Assembly: GCF_013911965.1 (NCBI RefSeq) | Contig: NZ_JACESE010000003.1 | Location: 124,001 to 188,000 of the forward strand | DNA from: Phenylobacterium sp. | Lineage (GTDB): Bacteria > Pseudomonadota > Alphaproteobacteria > Caulobacterales > Caulobacteraceae | DNA length: 64,000 nucleotides | Reading direction: 5' to 3' | Part shown: piece after piece, positions 26,297-35,531 of the stretch | Numbering within the stretch: the first letter of the stretch is position 1 | Layout: every line of letters starts with the position of its first letter | Notes under the pieces: model-generated | Seen by the model: only the letters and a program-made list of their open reading frames with translations | Databases searched by the model: none | Told to the model about the DNA's origin: nothing | Program-made: the position numbers and the translations under genes

Positions 26297-26791
26297 TCAG
26301 GCGCGGTCCTGAAAGACGATCGGCGGCGTGGAACGCCGCGCCACCTCGCGAATGACGAAGCTGCTCCGGATCCGCGAGACGTGCGGCAGCTTCGAAAGCT
26401 CACTGCGATAGACCCGGTCGTAGTCCTCGAAGGACTCCACGTTCAGCATCAGCAGGAAGTCGGTGTCGCCCGAAACGAAGCCGCAGTAGGAGACCGACGG
26501 ACACTTGATCACCTCCTGCTCGAACTCGTTCAGGGCCTTCTCGGCCTGAGAGCTCAGCTCGATGGCCACGAACACGACCACGCTGTAGCCCAGCATCGGC
26601 ATGTTGAGATCGGCCGAGTAGCTGAGGACGGCGCCGCGCTCCTCAAGCATCTTGCGCCGCCGCGCCACCGCCGTGCTCGACAGGTTGATCTTCTCGCCCA
26701 ACCAGACGTCCGAAGCGCGGCCGTCGACGGAGAGCTCCCGCAGGATCTGGAAGTCGACGGCGTCCAGCCCGACGTGTTCGAATTTCGACAT
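26297..26791 (-). CDS. Lrp/AsnC family transcriptional regulator
   Basis: It has 164 residues. An N-terminal helix-turn-helix (about 12-60: LDAVDFQILRELSVDGRAS and LSSTAVARRRKMLEERGAV) is followed by the RAM/AsnC ligand-binding domain (about 65-150, with CGFVSGDTDFLLML). Such proteins sense amino acids and often control adjacent uptake or catabolic genes. Here it converges with the M20 hydrolase and diverges from TonB receptor 2, both good targets. The start ATG at 26791 has only a weak ribosome binding site. Confidence 0.92.
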   Translation of the reverse strand: MSKFEHVGLDAVDFQILRELSVDGRASDVWLGEKINLSSTAVARRRKMLEERGAVLSYSADLNMPMLGYSVVVFVAIELSSQAEKALNEFEQEVIKCPSVSYCGFVSGDTDFLLMLNVESFEDYDRVYRSELSKLPHVSRIRSSFVIREVARRSTPPIVFQDRA

Positions 26792-27283
26792 GTAAGCCCC
26801 GCATCAATGCGCAAATCGACGGCATTCGGACGATTTTTCTTCGAAATCTTACCGCCGGGTCCGCCGCGAACGCAATCCACAGTATCTTCTCAGTGAAGGC
26901 GAGGTAACGGGCGCCGCAGGGGATAACTCAGAGCGCCCGACGCCAGACCTCAACACATGGGAACAAAGAAACTGGGGGTCGTCTCCATGGTTGAAATGCA
27001 GATGAATTACGCCGAATGCACGTGGCGGCCTGAAGGGCCAGAGCTTCACAGCGCCCGCAGGGGCGGCGCACCGACGTGATCGCAAGGCTCATCGGCCGGT
27101 GATGCCGCGTCCTGAGCGCGCATAGACCCGCCGCCCAAGGCGCCTGAAGCGTCATCCGGCGCCAAGCCAGTCAAGTCTCCGCGGCCCGGTCCCCGACCGG
27201 CGCCTTCCCTCCCCTCCTGTCCGCCAGGCGAACAGGCGTCGGCCGACGCACGCCCGGCCGACGACCTATAGTTGAGATTTGCT
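26792..27283. other. 492-base divergent region between the Lrp gene and TonB receptor 2
   Basis: Besides the AT-rich dyad at 26832-26848, it contains a short plus-strand frame, 26957-27079 (40 codons), with an inner ATG at 26987 preceded by GGGGG. That frame is too short to trust. The rest shows no repeat or RNA fold I can defend. It must hold the promoters of both flanking genes. Confidence 0.4.
26832..26848 (-). promoter_or_regulatory. AT-rich dyad upstream of the Lrp-type gene
   Basis: GATTT (26832-26836) and AAATC (26844-26848) form a 17-base AT-rich palindrome in an otherwise GC-rich region, 40 bases before the Lrp start. Lrp-family operators are about 15-base AT-rich dyads, so self-regulation is a reasonable guess. 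Confidence 0.35.
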
Positions 27284-30085
27284 ATGAACTCTCCCCACCA
27301 GCCCGCCGCCCGCGCCTCCTTCCGGCGCTATGTCCTGGCGACCGCCAGCGCAGCGGCCATCATCGCCCCTTCGGCGGCGCTCGCTCAGACGGCCGAACTC
27401 GAGGAAGTGGTCGTCACGGGCTCGCGCATCGTACGCGACGGCTTCGACGCGCCCACGCCGGTCAATGTTCTCGGCACCGAGGAAATCCAGTCGGAGGCCC
27501 CGGCCAACATCGCCGATTTCGTCAACACCCTGCCCTCCGTCGCGGGCTCGGTGACGGCGGCGTCCTCGTCCGGCTCCCTCTCGAACGGCGCGGCCGGCAT
27601 CAGCGCGCTCAACCTGCGCGCCCTGGGCACCGGACGGACCCTGGTCCTGTTCGACGGCCAGCGTTCCGTCGTCTCCGCCTCGACCGGCCAGGTGGACACC
27701 AACACCTTCCCTCAGTCGCTCGTCCAGCGCGTGGAGGTGGTGACCGGCGGCGCCTCCTCGGCCTACGGCTCCGACGCCGTCGGCGGCGTCGTGAACTTCA
27801 TTCTGGACAAGACCTATACGGGCCTGAAGACGACCGTCGAATACGGCGAGACCACTTACGGCGACAACGAGAACTGGAAGTTCAACATCACCGCCGGCGC
27901 GCCCTTCGCCGACGGCAAGGGCCACGTCCTGTTCAGCGCCGAGACGTTCAGTCAGGACGGCGTCCACTACACCGTGCGCGACTGGAACCGGAGCGGTCAC
28001 TTCGCCATCGTCAACCCTGACAAGTCGCCCGGCGCGCCGACCTACATCGTCGCCGACAATGTCGGCATCTCCAGCTACACGCCCGGCGGCCTGATCACCT
28101 CCGGCCCGCTGCGGGGGACCTATTTCGGGACCGGCGGCTCGGTCAATCAGCTGAACTACGGGACGGTCAGCGGCCAGTGGATGATCGGCGGCGACTGGGA
28201 ATACACCTCATCGGGCATGCTCGGGACCAACTCCCTCGCCACCGATGAGGAGCGTGACAGCCTCTTCGGCCGGGTGAGCTATGAGATCCTGCCGAACCTG
28301 GAGGTCTTCGCTCAAGCCTCCTACGCCAAGTACGAAGGCGGCGGCTACTACATCAATCCGACCCAGACCGGCATCACCATCCGGTCCGACAACGCCTTCC
28401 TGCCGGCCTCGGTGAAGGCGCAGATGGCGGCCCTCGGCCTCACCTCCTTCACCATGGGCACCAGCAACGCCGACATGCCGGCGTCCGGCAGCCAGAACGT
28501 CCGCGAGACCACCCGCTATGTGGTGGGCGCCAACGGCGACTTCTCCCTGCTCGGCCGAGACTTCACCTGGGACACCTATTACCAGTACGGCAAGACCGAG
28601 ACCGACGAGCACCTCACCGAGACCTGGAACACCGAACGGCTGGCGCTGGCCACCGACGCGGTCGTCAATCCGGCCAACGGCCAGATCGTCTGCCGTTCGA
28701 CTCTGACCGCCCCGTCCAACGGCTGCGTGCCGTTGAACCGGTTCGGCGTCGGCGTCGCCAGCCAGGAAGCGCTGGACTACGTGCTCGGACGTCCGCAACG
28801 CCTGCAGGAGTTCCAGCAGGACGTCTTCGCCGTGAACTTCGCCACCGACATCGGCGGCTGGGCCGGTCCGATCTCCATCGCCTTCGGGGGAGAGTACCGC
28901 AAGGAGCAGATGGACGGCTCCGTCGACCCGCAGTACGCGAGCGGGTGGAAGTACGGCAACTATAAGGTCACCGAAGGCGAGTACGACGTCACCGAGGGCT
29001 ATCTCGAAGTCCTGGTCCCGATCATCGAGGGCCTCGATTTCAACGGCGCCGCCCGTTACACGCGCTATTCCACCTCGGGCGGCGTGACCACCTGGAAGGC
29101 GGGCGTCACCTACACCCCGATCCCCGACATCACCTTCCGCGGCTCGGCCTCGCGCGACATCCGCGCGGCCAATATGAGCGAGCTCTACGACTCCGGCACC
29201 GCCCGCTCGAACTCCGTCTCGATCAATGGCGTGTCGACGCCCTTCGTCCAGAACCTGCAGGGCAATCCCAATGTCGAGCCGGAAGTCGCCGACGGCTTCG
29301 GCGTCGGCGTGGTGGTCCAGCCGAGCTTCCTGCCGGGCTTCGCCGCCTCGATCGACTACTACGACATCGAGGTCGAGGGCGTGATCGACTTCGTCACGGC
29401 CCAGCAGACGGCCGACTTCTGCTTCATCCAGAACGTCCAGGAGTACTGCAACAACCTGCGCTACGAGAACGGCCGCCTGGCCTTCATCGATCTCTACTAC
29501 GACAACCTGAACAGCATGACGGCGCGGGGCCTCGACATCGAAGCCTCCTACCGGACTTCGCTGGACTCGCTGTTCGACTGGGCCGCCGGGGACCTGACGG
29601 TTCGGGCCATGGCGACGCACTATATGGAGAACGTCACGGACAACGGCGTCACCGCGATCGACCAGGCGGGCTCCAACGTCGGCAGCACGCCCGACTGGAT
29701 CTACCGCGTCTCGGCCCTCTACAAGCTCGACCCGCTGACCCTGAACATCACCGCCCGCGGCGTCAGCGACGGCGTCATCAGCAACGCCTACACCGAATGC
29801 ACGAGCGCCTGTCCGACGCTCTCGGCGCCCTACTACACGATCAACGACAACCACATCGACGGAGCCCTCTACTTCGACGTCTCGGCCACCTACGGCTTCG
29901 AGGTTCCCGGCGGCGAGGGCGAGGCGTTCCTGTCCATCAAGAACGTCTTCAACAGCGAACCGCCGCTGACCGCCAACCCGAACGCCCAGGGCGCGGAGAA
30001 CACGGTGGGCTATCTCCAGACCAACCGCTCGCTCTACGACGTGATGGGCCGAACCTTCCGCCTGGGCGTGCGGCTCGCCTTCTAG
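27284..30085 (+). CDS. TonB-dependent receptor 2, probably peptide or amino-acid conjugate uptake
   Basis: Outer-membrane transporter of 933 residues. The signal peptide ends in APSAALAQ (about residue 35), the TonB-box-like ELEEVVVTGSR follows, then the plug (about 50-175, with RALGTGRTLVLFDGQR and VQRVEVVTGGASSAYGSDAVGG) and a large barrel ending in FRLGVRLAF. The size and plug match the big Caulobacterales/xanthomonad receptors. I started at the ATG at 27284; a TTG at 27272 is also in frame and no clear ribosome binding site decides. The neighbouring Lrp regulator and secreted hydrolase suggest nitrogen-compound uptake. Confidence 0.92.
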   Translation: MNSPHQPAARASFRRYVLATASAAAIIAPSAALAQTAELEEVVVTGSRIVRDGFDAPTPVNVLGTEEIQSEAPANIADFVNTLPSVAGSVTAASSSGSLSNGAAGISALNLRALGTGRTLVLFDGQRSVVSASTGQVDTNTFPQSLVQRVEVVTGGASSAYGSDAVGGVVNFILDKTYTGLKTTVEYGETTYGDNENWKFNITAGAPFADGKGHVLFSAETFSQDGVHYTVRDWNRSGHFAIVNPDKSPGAPTYIVADNVGISSYTPGGLITSGPLRGTYFGTGGSVNQLNYGTVSGQWMIGGDWEYTSSGMLGTNSLATDEERDSLFGRVSYEILPNLEVFAQASYAKYEGGGYYINPTQTGITIRSDNAFLPASVKAQMAALGLTSFTMGTSNADMPASGSQNVRETTRYVVGANGDFSLLGRDFTWDTYYQYGKTETDEHLTETWNTERLALATDAVVNPANGQIVCRSTLTAPSNGCVPLNRFGVGVASQEALDYVLGRPQRLQEFQQDVFAVNFATDIGGWAGPISIAFGGEYRKEQMDGSVDPQYASGWKYGNYKVTEGEYDVTEGYLEVLVPIIEGLDFNGAARYTRYSTSGGVTTWKAGVTYTPIPDITFRGSASRDIRAANMSELYDSGTARSNSVSINGVSTPFVQNLQGNPNVEPEVADGFGVGVVVQPSFLPGFAASIDYYDIEVEGVIDFVTAQQTADFCFIQNVQEYCNNLRYENGRLAFIDLYYDNLNSMTARGLDIEASYRTSLDSLFDWAAGDLTVRAMATHYMENVTDNGVTAIDQAGSNVGSTPDWIYRVSALYKLDPLTLNITARGVSDGVISNAYTECTSACPTLSAPYYTINDNHIDGALYFDVSATYGFEVPGGEGEAFLSIKNVFNSEPPLTANPNAQGAENTVGYLQTNRSLYDVMGRTFRLGVRLAF

Positions 30086-30111
30086 TCCCTGGAAAACAGG
30101 CGGAAATCGGG

Positions 30112-30146
30112 GGGCGCGTCGGCTGCGAGGCCGGCGCGCCCTTCGC
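30112..30146 (+). terminator. Terminator-like hairpin after TonB receptor 2
   Basis: GGGCGCG (30112-30118) pairs with CGCGCCC (30135-30141), with an additional inner CGGC/GCCG stem. Only a weak T-rich tail follows. It lies 26 bases after the receptor stop. Confidence 0.45.
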
Positions 30147-30162
30147 ATTCGCCGCGCCGACT

Positions 30163-30190
30163 TGAAATACCCTTTGGGGGTATGTACCTC
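30163..30190 (+). promoter_or_regulatory. CsoR-like operator and promoter of copAB
   Basis: ATACCC (30167-30172) and GGGTAT (30178-30183) form a perfect 6-bp dyad around a G/C-rich centre, the style of copper-sensing CsoR-family operators. It overlaps a promoter-like TTGAAA (30163-30168) and TACCTC (30185-30190) spaced 16 bases, so a repressor would block polymerase. No CsoR gene is in the window. Confidence 0.55.
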
Positions 30191-30218
30191 TGGCGGCCTT
30201 CCGACTGGGAGCCCCGCC

Positions 30219-32018
30219 TTGACCAACCTCTCTCGCCGCCGCCTTCTCAGCGCCGCCTCAATGGCCGGCGCAGCCCTCGCCATGCCCGCCTGGGCCCGAG
30301 GCGCGAGTCTGAAGGCTCAGCACGTGCGCGCCGGCTTCGACGAGGCCGCCGGACCTGAGATCGACCTGCGGATCGCGCACGGACATCATGCCGTCCAGGG
30401 CCGCAGCGGACATGCGGTCGCCGTCAACGGCAGCGTGCCGGGCCCGCTGCTGCGCCTGCGCGAAGGCCAGACGGTGCGCCTGAACGTGCACAATCAGCTG
30501 GACGAGGACTCATCCATCCACTGGCACGGTCTGCTGCTGCCGTTCCACCTCGATGGCGTCCCGGGCGTGAGCTTCCCGGGCATCGCGCCCGGCGGGACCT
30601 TCACCGCGGAGTTTCCCGTCCGGCAGGCCGGCACCTACTGGTGGCACAGCCACTCGAACCTGCAGGAGCAGATCGGCTGCTATGGACCCATCGTGGTGGA
30701 GCCGGCGGGCGCTGATCCCGTCGAAGCCGATCGCGACTACGTCCTGCTGCTCAGCGAATTCTCCGCCGTCCATCCGCACACGATCATGGCCAAGCTCAAG
30801 AAGGGCGAGGCCTATTTCAACCGCCAGCTGACCACCGCCACCGACGCCTACGATCTCAGCGCAGCCGAGCGGCGCATGTGGGCGCAGATGCGCATGCACC
30901 CGACCGACATCGCCGACGTCAGCGCGCCAACCTACACCTATCTCGCCAACGGCCACGGTCCGGCCGAAGGGCTGGAATACCTCTTCCGCAAGGGCGAGCG
31001 GGTGCGGCTGCGCGTGATCAACGGCAGCGCCATGACCTTCTTCAACCTGCGCATCCCCGGCCTTCCCATGACGGTGGTCGCCGCCGACGGCCAGGACGTG
31101 CGGCCCGTCGAGGTGGACGAACTGCAGATCGGCGTGGCCGAGACCTACGACCTCCTCATCGAGCCGGGCGCCGCGTCCGCCTACACGATCGTGGCGGAGT
31201 CCATGGACCGGTCGGGCATGGCGGTCGCGACGCTGACCTCCTCGCCGGGCCTTCGCGCCGAGGTTCCGGCCCTGCGCGCCCCGCCCCTGCTCACCATGGC
31301 CGACATGGGCATGAACCACGGCGGCGGAGACGGCGGAGGGCACGGCCAGATGGACCATGCGGCCATGGGGCATGGGCCGATGGATCATGGGGCCATGGAT
31401 CATGAGGCCATGGGGCATGGCGCGGCGGCCCCCGCGGCCATGGACCATTCGCCGGGCGCCATGCGCGACCTCTCGCGCCTGCCGCCGACCGTGCAGGCGG
31501 GCCCTGGCGTGGACATGGTGTCGATGGCGCCTGTGGACCGGACTGGCGACCCCGGCATCGGACTGGCCGATGTCGGTCACCGGGTCCTGAACTACCGGCA
31601 GCTCGTCGCCCTGCGCCCGAACCCCGACAGCCGCCCGCCGTCGCGAACGCTGGAACTGCACCTGACGGGCAATATGGAACGCTACATGTGGGCCTTCGAC
31701 GGCAAGGCGTTCACCGCCGTCAGCGACCAGCCGATCCGCTTCGCCTGGAACGAACGCGTCCGCGTGAAGCTGGTCAACGACACCATGATGGCCCACCCCA
31801 TCCACCTGCACGGCCACTTTTTCGAGGTGGTGAACGGGCATGACGGGCATCGGCCGCTCAAGCACACCCTCACAGTCCAGCCCGGCGGCAGCGCCACCTT
31901 CGACCTGACGGCGAACGAGCCGGGCGACTGGGCCTTCCACTGTCACCTGCTCTATCACATGCACGCCGGCATGTTTCAGATCGTCAGCGTCGACTTCCCC
32001 GAGGGAGAGGCCGCATGA
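30219..32018 (+). CDS. copA: Copper resistance multicopper oxidase CopA
   Basis: Periplasmic multicopper oxidase of the PcoA/CopA type, exported folded by Tat: the N-terminus reads NLSRRRLLSAA, and a hydrophobic stretch follows. It has 599 residues. Copper ligands are seen in SIHWHGLLLPFH, WWHSHSN, HPIHLHGHFF and HCHLLYHMHAGM. A Met/His-rich segment (about 364-414, with DHGAM-type repeats) is typical of copper handling. I chose the TTG at 30219, with GGGAG seven bases upstream; the longer in-frame start at 30162 lies inside the operator. It overlaps copB by four bases. Confidence 0.94.
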   Translation: MTNLSRRRLLSAASMAGAALAMPAWARGASLKAQHVRAGFDEAAGPEIDLRIAHGHHAVQGRSGHAVAVNGSVPGPLLRLREGQTVRLNVHNQLDEDSSIHWHGLLLPFHLDGVPGVSFPGIAPGGTFTAEFPVRQAGTYWWHSHSNLQEQIGCYGPIVVEPAGADPVEADRDYVLLLSEFSAVHPHTIMAKLKKGEAYFNRQLTTATDAYDLSAAERRMWAQMRMHPTDIADVSAPTYTYLANGHGPAEGLEYLFRKGERVRLRVINGSAMTFFNLRIPGLPMTVVAADGQDVRPVEVDELQIGVAETYDLLIEPGAASAYTIVAESMDRSGMAVATLTSSPGLRAEVPALRAPPLLTMADMGMNHGGGDGGGHGQMDHAAMGHGPMDHGAMDHEAMGHGAAAPAAMDHSPGAMRDLSRLPPTVQAGPGVDMVSMAPVDRTGDPGIGLADVGHRVLNYRQLVALRPNPDSRPPSRTLELHLTGNMERYMWAFDGKAFTAVSDQPIRFAWNERVRVKLVNDTMMAHPIHLHGHFFEVVNGHDGHRPLKHTLTVQPGGSATFDLTANEPGDWAFHCHLLYHMHAGMFQIVSVDFPEGEAA

Positions 32019-32917
32019 GGCGCCTCCTCGCCCTGGCGCTCCTGGCGAGCGCGTCGCCGGCCTTCGCCCAGCACCCCGATCACGGGGCCATGGATCACGG
32101 GGCCATGGATCACGGGGCCATGGATCACGGGGCCATGGATCACGGGGCCATGGATCACGGGGCCATGGATCACGGGGCGGCGGCTGCGCCGGCCGCCCGC
32201 GCTTCAGGGCCGCCGCGAGCGGCCGACGCCGTCTGGGGGACGGAGGTCATGGCGCCGGCGCGCGCGGCGCTGCGCCGGGAGGTCGGCGGAATGCCCGTCT
32301 ATTGGGTCCAGGGCGACCGCTTGGAGTGGCGCTCCAGCGACGAAGGCGACAGCTACCTTTGGGACCTGCAGGCCTATTACGGCGGCGACCTGAACAAGCT
32401 CTGGGTGAAGAGCGAAGGCGGCGGCGAGAGCGGCGAACGCCCCGACGACGCCGAGGTCCAGCTCCTCTGGAGCCGCGCCGTCAGCCCCTGGTTCGACCTG
32501 CAGACGGGGATCCGTCACGACTTCGCCGGGCCGCACCGGACGCACCTGGTGCTCGGGGCCCAGGGGCTCGCGCCCTACATGTACGAGCTGGACGCGGCGG
32601 CCTTCCTGTCCGACCAAGGCGAACTGACGGCGCGGATCGAGGCGGAGTTCGACTATCGCATCACCCAGCGCCTGATCGCCCAGCCGCGGACCGAGATCTC
32701 GCTCTCGGCCCAGGACATTCCGGAACTCGGGATCGGCGCCGGCCTCGACCATGCCGAGCTGGGCGTGCGGCTGCGTTACGAGCTGGCCCGCGAGTTCGCG
32801 CCCTATGTCGGCGTGGAGTACGAGCGCGCCTTCGGCCAAAGCGCCGACTACGCCCGCGCCGAGGGCCACGCGGCGGAGGAGACGCGCCTCGTCGCGGGGA
32901 TCCGCTTCTGGTTCTGA
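32015..32917 (+). CDS. copB: Copper resistance outer-membrane protein CopB
   Basis: Outer-membrane beta-barrel partner of CopA, 300 residues. The signal peptide ends in ASPAFAQ (about residue 19). Next comes a run of DHGAM repeats (six full units, then DHGAA; residues about 22-56), followed by the CopB/PcoB barrel domain (from about 75, with YYGGDLNKLWVKSEG) ending in RLVAGIRFWF. The His/Met repeat likely binds copper ions. It is coupled to copA through ATGA. The repeat DNA is identical from unit to unit. Confidence 0.94.
   Translation: MRRLLALALLASASPAFAQHPDHGAMDHGAMDHGAMDHGAMDHGAMDHGAMDHGAAAAPAARASGPPRAADAVWGTEVMAPARAALRREVGGMPVYWVQGDRLEWRSSDEGDSYLWDLQAYYGGDLNKLWVKSEGGGESGERPDDAEVQLLWSRAVSPWFDLQTGIRHDFAGPHRTHLVLGAQGLAPYMYELDAAAFLSDQGELTARIEAEFDYRITQRLIAQPRTEISLSAQDIPELGIGAGLDHAELGVRLRYELAREFAPYVGVEYERAFGQSADYARAEGHAAEETRLVAGIRFWF
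32078..32179 (+). repeat. 15-bp in-frame tandem repeat encoding DHGAM
   Basis: Six identical 15-base units, GATCACGGGGCCATG, run from 32078 to 32167, and a partial seventh continues to 32179. The unit length is a multiple of three, so gains or losses keep the frame. Identity at every silent position points to recent expansion. Confidence 0.95.
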
Positions 32918-32921
32918 GCCC

Positions 32922-33275
32922 TCAGCCCTTGCCGAAGAGGGCCGCGTAGGCGTCGGGCCTGAAGCCCACCTGGATCTGCTCGCCGGCCTTGAGCACCGGC
33001 CGCTTGATCATGGACGGCTGGGCCAGCATCAGCGCGATGGCCTTCTCGGCGTCCAGCTCCGCCCGATCGGCCTCGGGCAGTTTGCGGAAGGTGGTCCCGG
33101 CGCGGTTCAGCAGGGTCTCCCAGCCCAGGCGGCCAACCCAGTCCTCCAGCGTCTCGCGCGCCACGCCTTCCTTCTTGTAGTCGTGGAAGTCGTAGGCCAC
33201 CCCGTGGGCGTCGAGCCAGGTCCAGGCCTTCTTCATCGTGTCGCAGTTGCGGATGCCGTAGAGTTGGACGCTCAC
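32922..33275 (-). CDS. ArsC/Spx-type thioredoxin-fold protein (YffB-like)
   Basis: It has 117 residues. The N-terminus LYGIRNCDTMKKA has the single cysteine of the YffB group at Cys11 rather than an arsenate reductase signature. The C-terminal part has the family block PSMIKRPVL. YffB-like proteins are thought to be glutathione-dependent reductases; no arsenic genes are nearby. The start is GTG at 33275 with GGGAG six bases upstream. It converges with copB and diverges from the DUF2164 gene. Confidence 0.88.
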   Translation of the reverse strand: MSVQLYGIRNCDTMKKAWTWLDAHGVAYDFHDYKKEGVARETLEDWVGRLGWETLLNRAGTTFRKLPEADRAELDAEKAIALMLAQPSMIKRPVLKAGEQIQVGFRPDAYAALFGKG

Positions 33276-33295
33276 ATCGTGCTCCCTGGGATGAC

Positions 33296-33544
33296 ATGTC
33301 CAAGATCGAGTTCAGCAAGGAGGCCCGCGAGGCGCTGGCCGAGGCCCTGTCGCGCTACCTCAAGGACGAACTCGACCTGGAGGTGAAGGGATTCGACGCG
33401 GTTTTCCTGCTCGACTTCATCTCCGAAACCCTCGGTCCCCACTTCTACAACCAGGGGCTCTGGGACGCCCAGGCCGCCCTGCAGAAGAAGCTCGATCTGA
33501 TCAGCCAGGCGATCGACGAGCTGGAGAAGCCCGCCAAGCTCTGA
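33296..33544 (+). CDS. DUF2164 family protein
   Basis: It has 82 residues: an N-terminal helix (KEAREALAEALSRYLKDEL), a middle helix ending in FLLDFISETLGPHFYNQGL, and a final charged helix. The pattern fits DUF2164, a short family of unknown role. No membrane segment is present. It lies 20 bases from the divergent YffB-like gene and 42 bases before ilvD; it may share the ilvD transcript. Confidence 0.8.
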   Translation: MSKIEFSKEAREALAEALSRYLKDELDLEVKGFDAVFLLDFISETLGPHFYNQGLWDAQAALQKKLDLISQAIDELEKPAKL

Positions 33545-33586
33545 TCTTGCGTCGCTCGCCCGTCTGCGCGAGGAGGTGAAGGCTCC

Positions 33587-35470
33587 GTGACGTCCGCGGC
33601 GCCGACCACAGTGAGACCGCCCATGCCCGCCTACCGCTCCCGCACCTCGACCCATGGCCGCAACATGGCCGGCGCCCGTGGTCTCTGGCGCGCGACCGGC
33701 ATGAAGGACGCCGACTTCGGCAAGCCGATCATCGCGGTGGTGAATTCCTTCACCCAGTTCGTTCCGGGCCACGTGCACCTGAAGGACCTCGGCCAGCTGG
33801 TCGCGCGCGAGATCGAGCGCGCCGGCGGCGTGGCCAAGGAGTTCAACACCATCGCCGTGGACGACGGCATCGCCATGGGCCACGATGGCATGCTCTACAG
33901 CCTGCCCTCGCGGGAGCTGATCGCCGACAGCGTCGAGTACATGGCCAACGCCCACTGCGTGGACGCCCTGGTCTGCATCTCCAACTGCGACAAGATCACG
34001 CCCGGAATGCTGATGGCCTCCCTGCGCCTGAACATCCCGACGGTCTTCGTTTCCGGCGGGCCCATGGAGGCCGGCAAGGTGGTTCTGAAGGGCAAGGAGG
34101 TCGCCCTCGACCTGGTCGACGCCATGGTCGCAGCCGCCGACGAGGCGGTGAGCGACGAGGAGGTCGCCGCCATCGAGCGCTCGGCCTGCCCCACCTGCGG
34201 CTCCTGCTCGGGCATGTTCACCGCCAATTCCATGAACTGCCTGACCGAAGCGCTCGGCCTCTCCCTGCCCGGCAACGGCTCGACCCTGGCCACCCACGCC
34301 GACCGGGAGCGCCTGTTCCTGGAGGCCGGCCACCTGATCGTGGACATCACCCGCCGCTACTACGAACAGGACGACGCCAGCGTCCTGCCGCGCTCGGTGG
34401 CGAGCTTCGAAGCCTTCGAGAACGCCATGAGCCTGGACATCGCCATGGGGGGCTCGACCAACACCGTCCTGCACCTGCTGGCCGCCGCCCACGAGGCCGA
34501 GGTGGACTTCACCATGGCCGACATCGACCGCCTGTCGCGCAAGGTGCCCTGCCTGTCCAAAGTCGCCCCGGCCAAGGCGGACGTCCACATGGAGGATGTG
34601 CACCGGGCGGGCGGAGTCATGGCCATCCTGGGCGAACTGGAACGCGGCGGCCTGCTGCACACCCACCTGCCGACCGTCCATTCCAAGACCCTGGGCGAGG
34701 CCCTGGAGCGCTGGGACATCGGCCGGACCAACAGCGAGGCGGTCCAGACCTTCTTCAAGGCCGCCCCCGGCGGCGTGCCGACCCAGACCGCCTTCAGCCA
34801 GAACCGCCGCTGGAAGGAGCTCGATCTGGACCGCCAGGGCGGCGTCATCCGCGACGTGGCGCACGCCTTCTCCAAGGATGGCGGCCTGGCGGTGCTCAAG
34901 GGCAACCTCGCCGAGGAGGGCTGCATCGTGAAGACGGCCGGCGTGGACGAGAGCATCCTCGTCTTCGCAGGCCCCGCGCGCGTGTTCGAGAGCCAGGACG
35001 CCGCGGTCAGCGCCATCCTGACCGGCGGCGTGGCGGCCGGCGACGTCGTGGTGATCCGCTACGAAGGCCCGCGCGGCGGCCCCGGCATGCAGGAAATGCT
35101 CTATCCGACCAGCTATCTGAAGTCGAAGGGCCTGGGGAAGGCCTGCGCGCTCATCACCGACGGGCGCTTCTCCGGCGGTACGTCGGGTCTTTCCATCGGC
35201 CACGTCTCGCCCGAGGCCGCCGAGGGGGGCCTGATCGGCCTGGTCGAGGACGGCGACCGCATCGAGATCGACATTCCCAACCGCACGATCCGTCTGGCGG
35301 TGGAGGACGCCGTCCTGGCGCAGCGCCGCACCGCCATGGAGGCGCGCGGAGACGCGGCCTGGAAGCCCGGCCAGCGCGAGCGCAAGGTCTCCAAGGCCCT
35401 GCGCGCCTACGCCGCCTTCACCACCAGCGCCGCCCGGGGCGCCGTGCGCGACGTGGACCAGAAGCGCTGA
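33587..35470 (+). CDS. ilvD: Dihydroxy-acid dehydratase
   Basis: Iron-sulfur enzyme that dehydrates dihydroxy acids in valine and isoleucine synthesis; its valine-branch product is also the ketoacid used by PanB. It has 627 residues. Cluster cysteines lie in [12 protein letters not shown] and [11 protein letters not shown]; other family blocks are [20 protein letters not shown] and [17 protein letters not shown]. The start is GTG at 33587, supported by AGGAGGTGA seven bases upstream; an ATG at 33623 lacks a site. Confidence 0.97.
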   Translation: MTSAAPTTVRPPMPAYRSRTSTHGRNMAGARGLWRATGMKDADFGKPIIAVVNSFTQFVPGHVHLKDLGQLVAREIERAGGVAKEFNTIAVDDGIAMGHDGMLYSLPSRELIADSVEYMANAHCVDALVCISNCDKITPGMLMASLRLNIPTVFVSGGPMEAGKVVLKGKEVALDLVDAMVAAADEAVSDEEVAAIERSACPTCGSCSGMFTANSMNCLTEALGLSLPGNGSTLATHADRERLFLEAGHLIVDITRRYYEQDDASVLPRSVASFEAFENAMSLDIAMGGSTNTVLHLLAAAHEAEVDFTMADIDRLSRKVPCLSKVAPAKADVHMEDVHRAGGVMAILGELERGGLLHTHLPTVHSKTLGEALERWDIGRTNSEAVQTFFKAAPGGVPTQTAFSQNRRWKELDLDRQGGVIRDVAHAFSKDGGLAVLKGNLAEEGCIVKTAGVDESILVFAGPARVFESQDAAVSAILTGGVAAGDVVVIRYEGPRGGPGMQEMLYPTSYLKSKGLGKACALITDGRFSGGTSGLSIGHVSPEAAEGGLIGLVEDGDRIEIDIPNRTIRLAVEDAVLAQRRTAMEARGDAAWKPGQRERKVSKALRAYAAFTTSAARGAVRDVDQKR

Positions 35471-35531
35471 GGCCGAGCGCCCGCCGCGTCCCGGCCCTGA
35501 AGCGGCCATGCTTGGGGCGCACGGTCGCGCC

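Noticed and set aside
30162-30218. Longer CopA N-terminus starting at 30162
   Set aside because: This stretch lies in the operator/promoter and would put extra residues before the Tat signal; the TTG at 30219 has a ribosome binding site.
28208-30283. Long minus-strand frame opposite TonB receptor 2
   Set aside because: It is low-complexity antisense product; the plus strand encodes a clear receptor with signal peptide, plug and barrel.
32078-32179. Regular repeats as a CRISPR array
   Set aside because: The units are adjacent with no spacers, 15 bases long, and lie in frame within copB.
32922-33275. Arsenate reductase function for the ArsC-like gene
   Set aside because: The active region is of YffB/Spx type (RNCDTMKKA), and no other arsenic genes are near; the ArsR gene at 36 kb is of the SRPBCC-linked, non-metal type.
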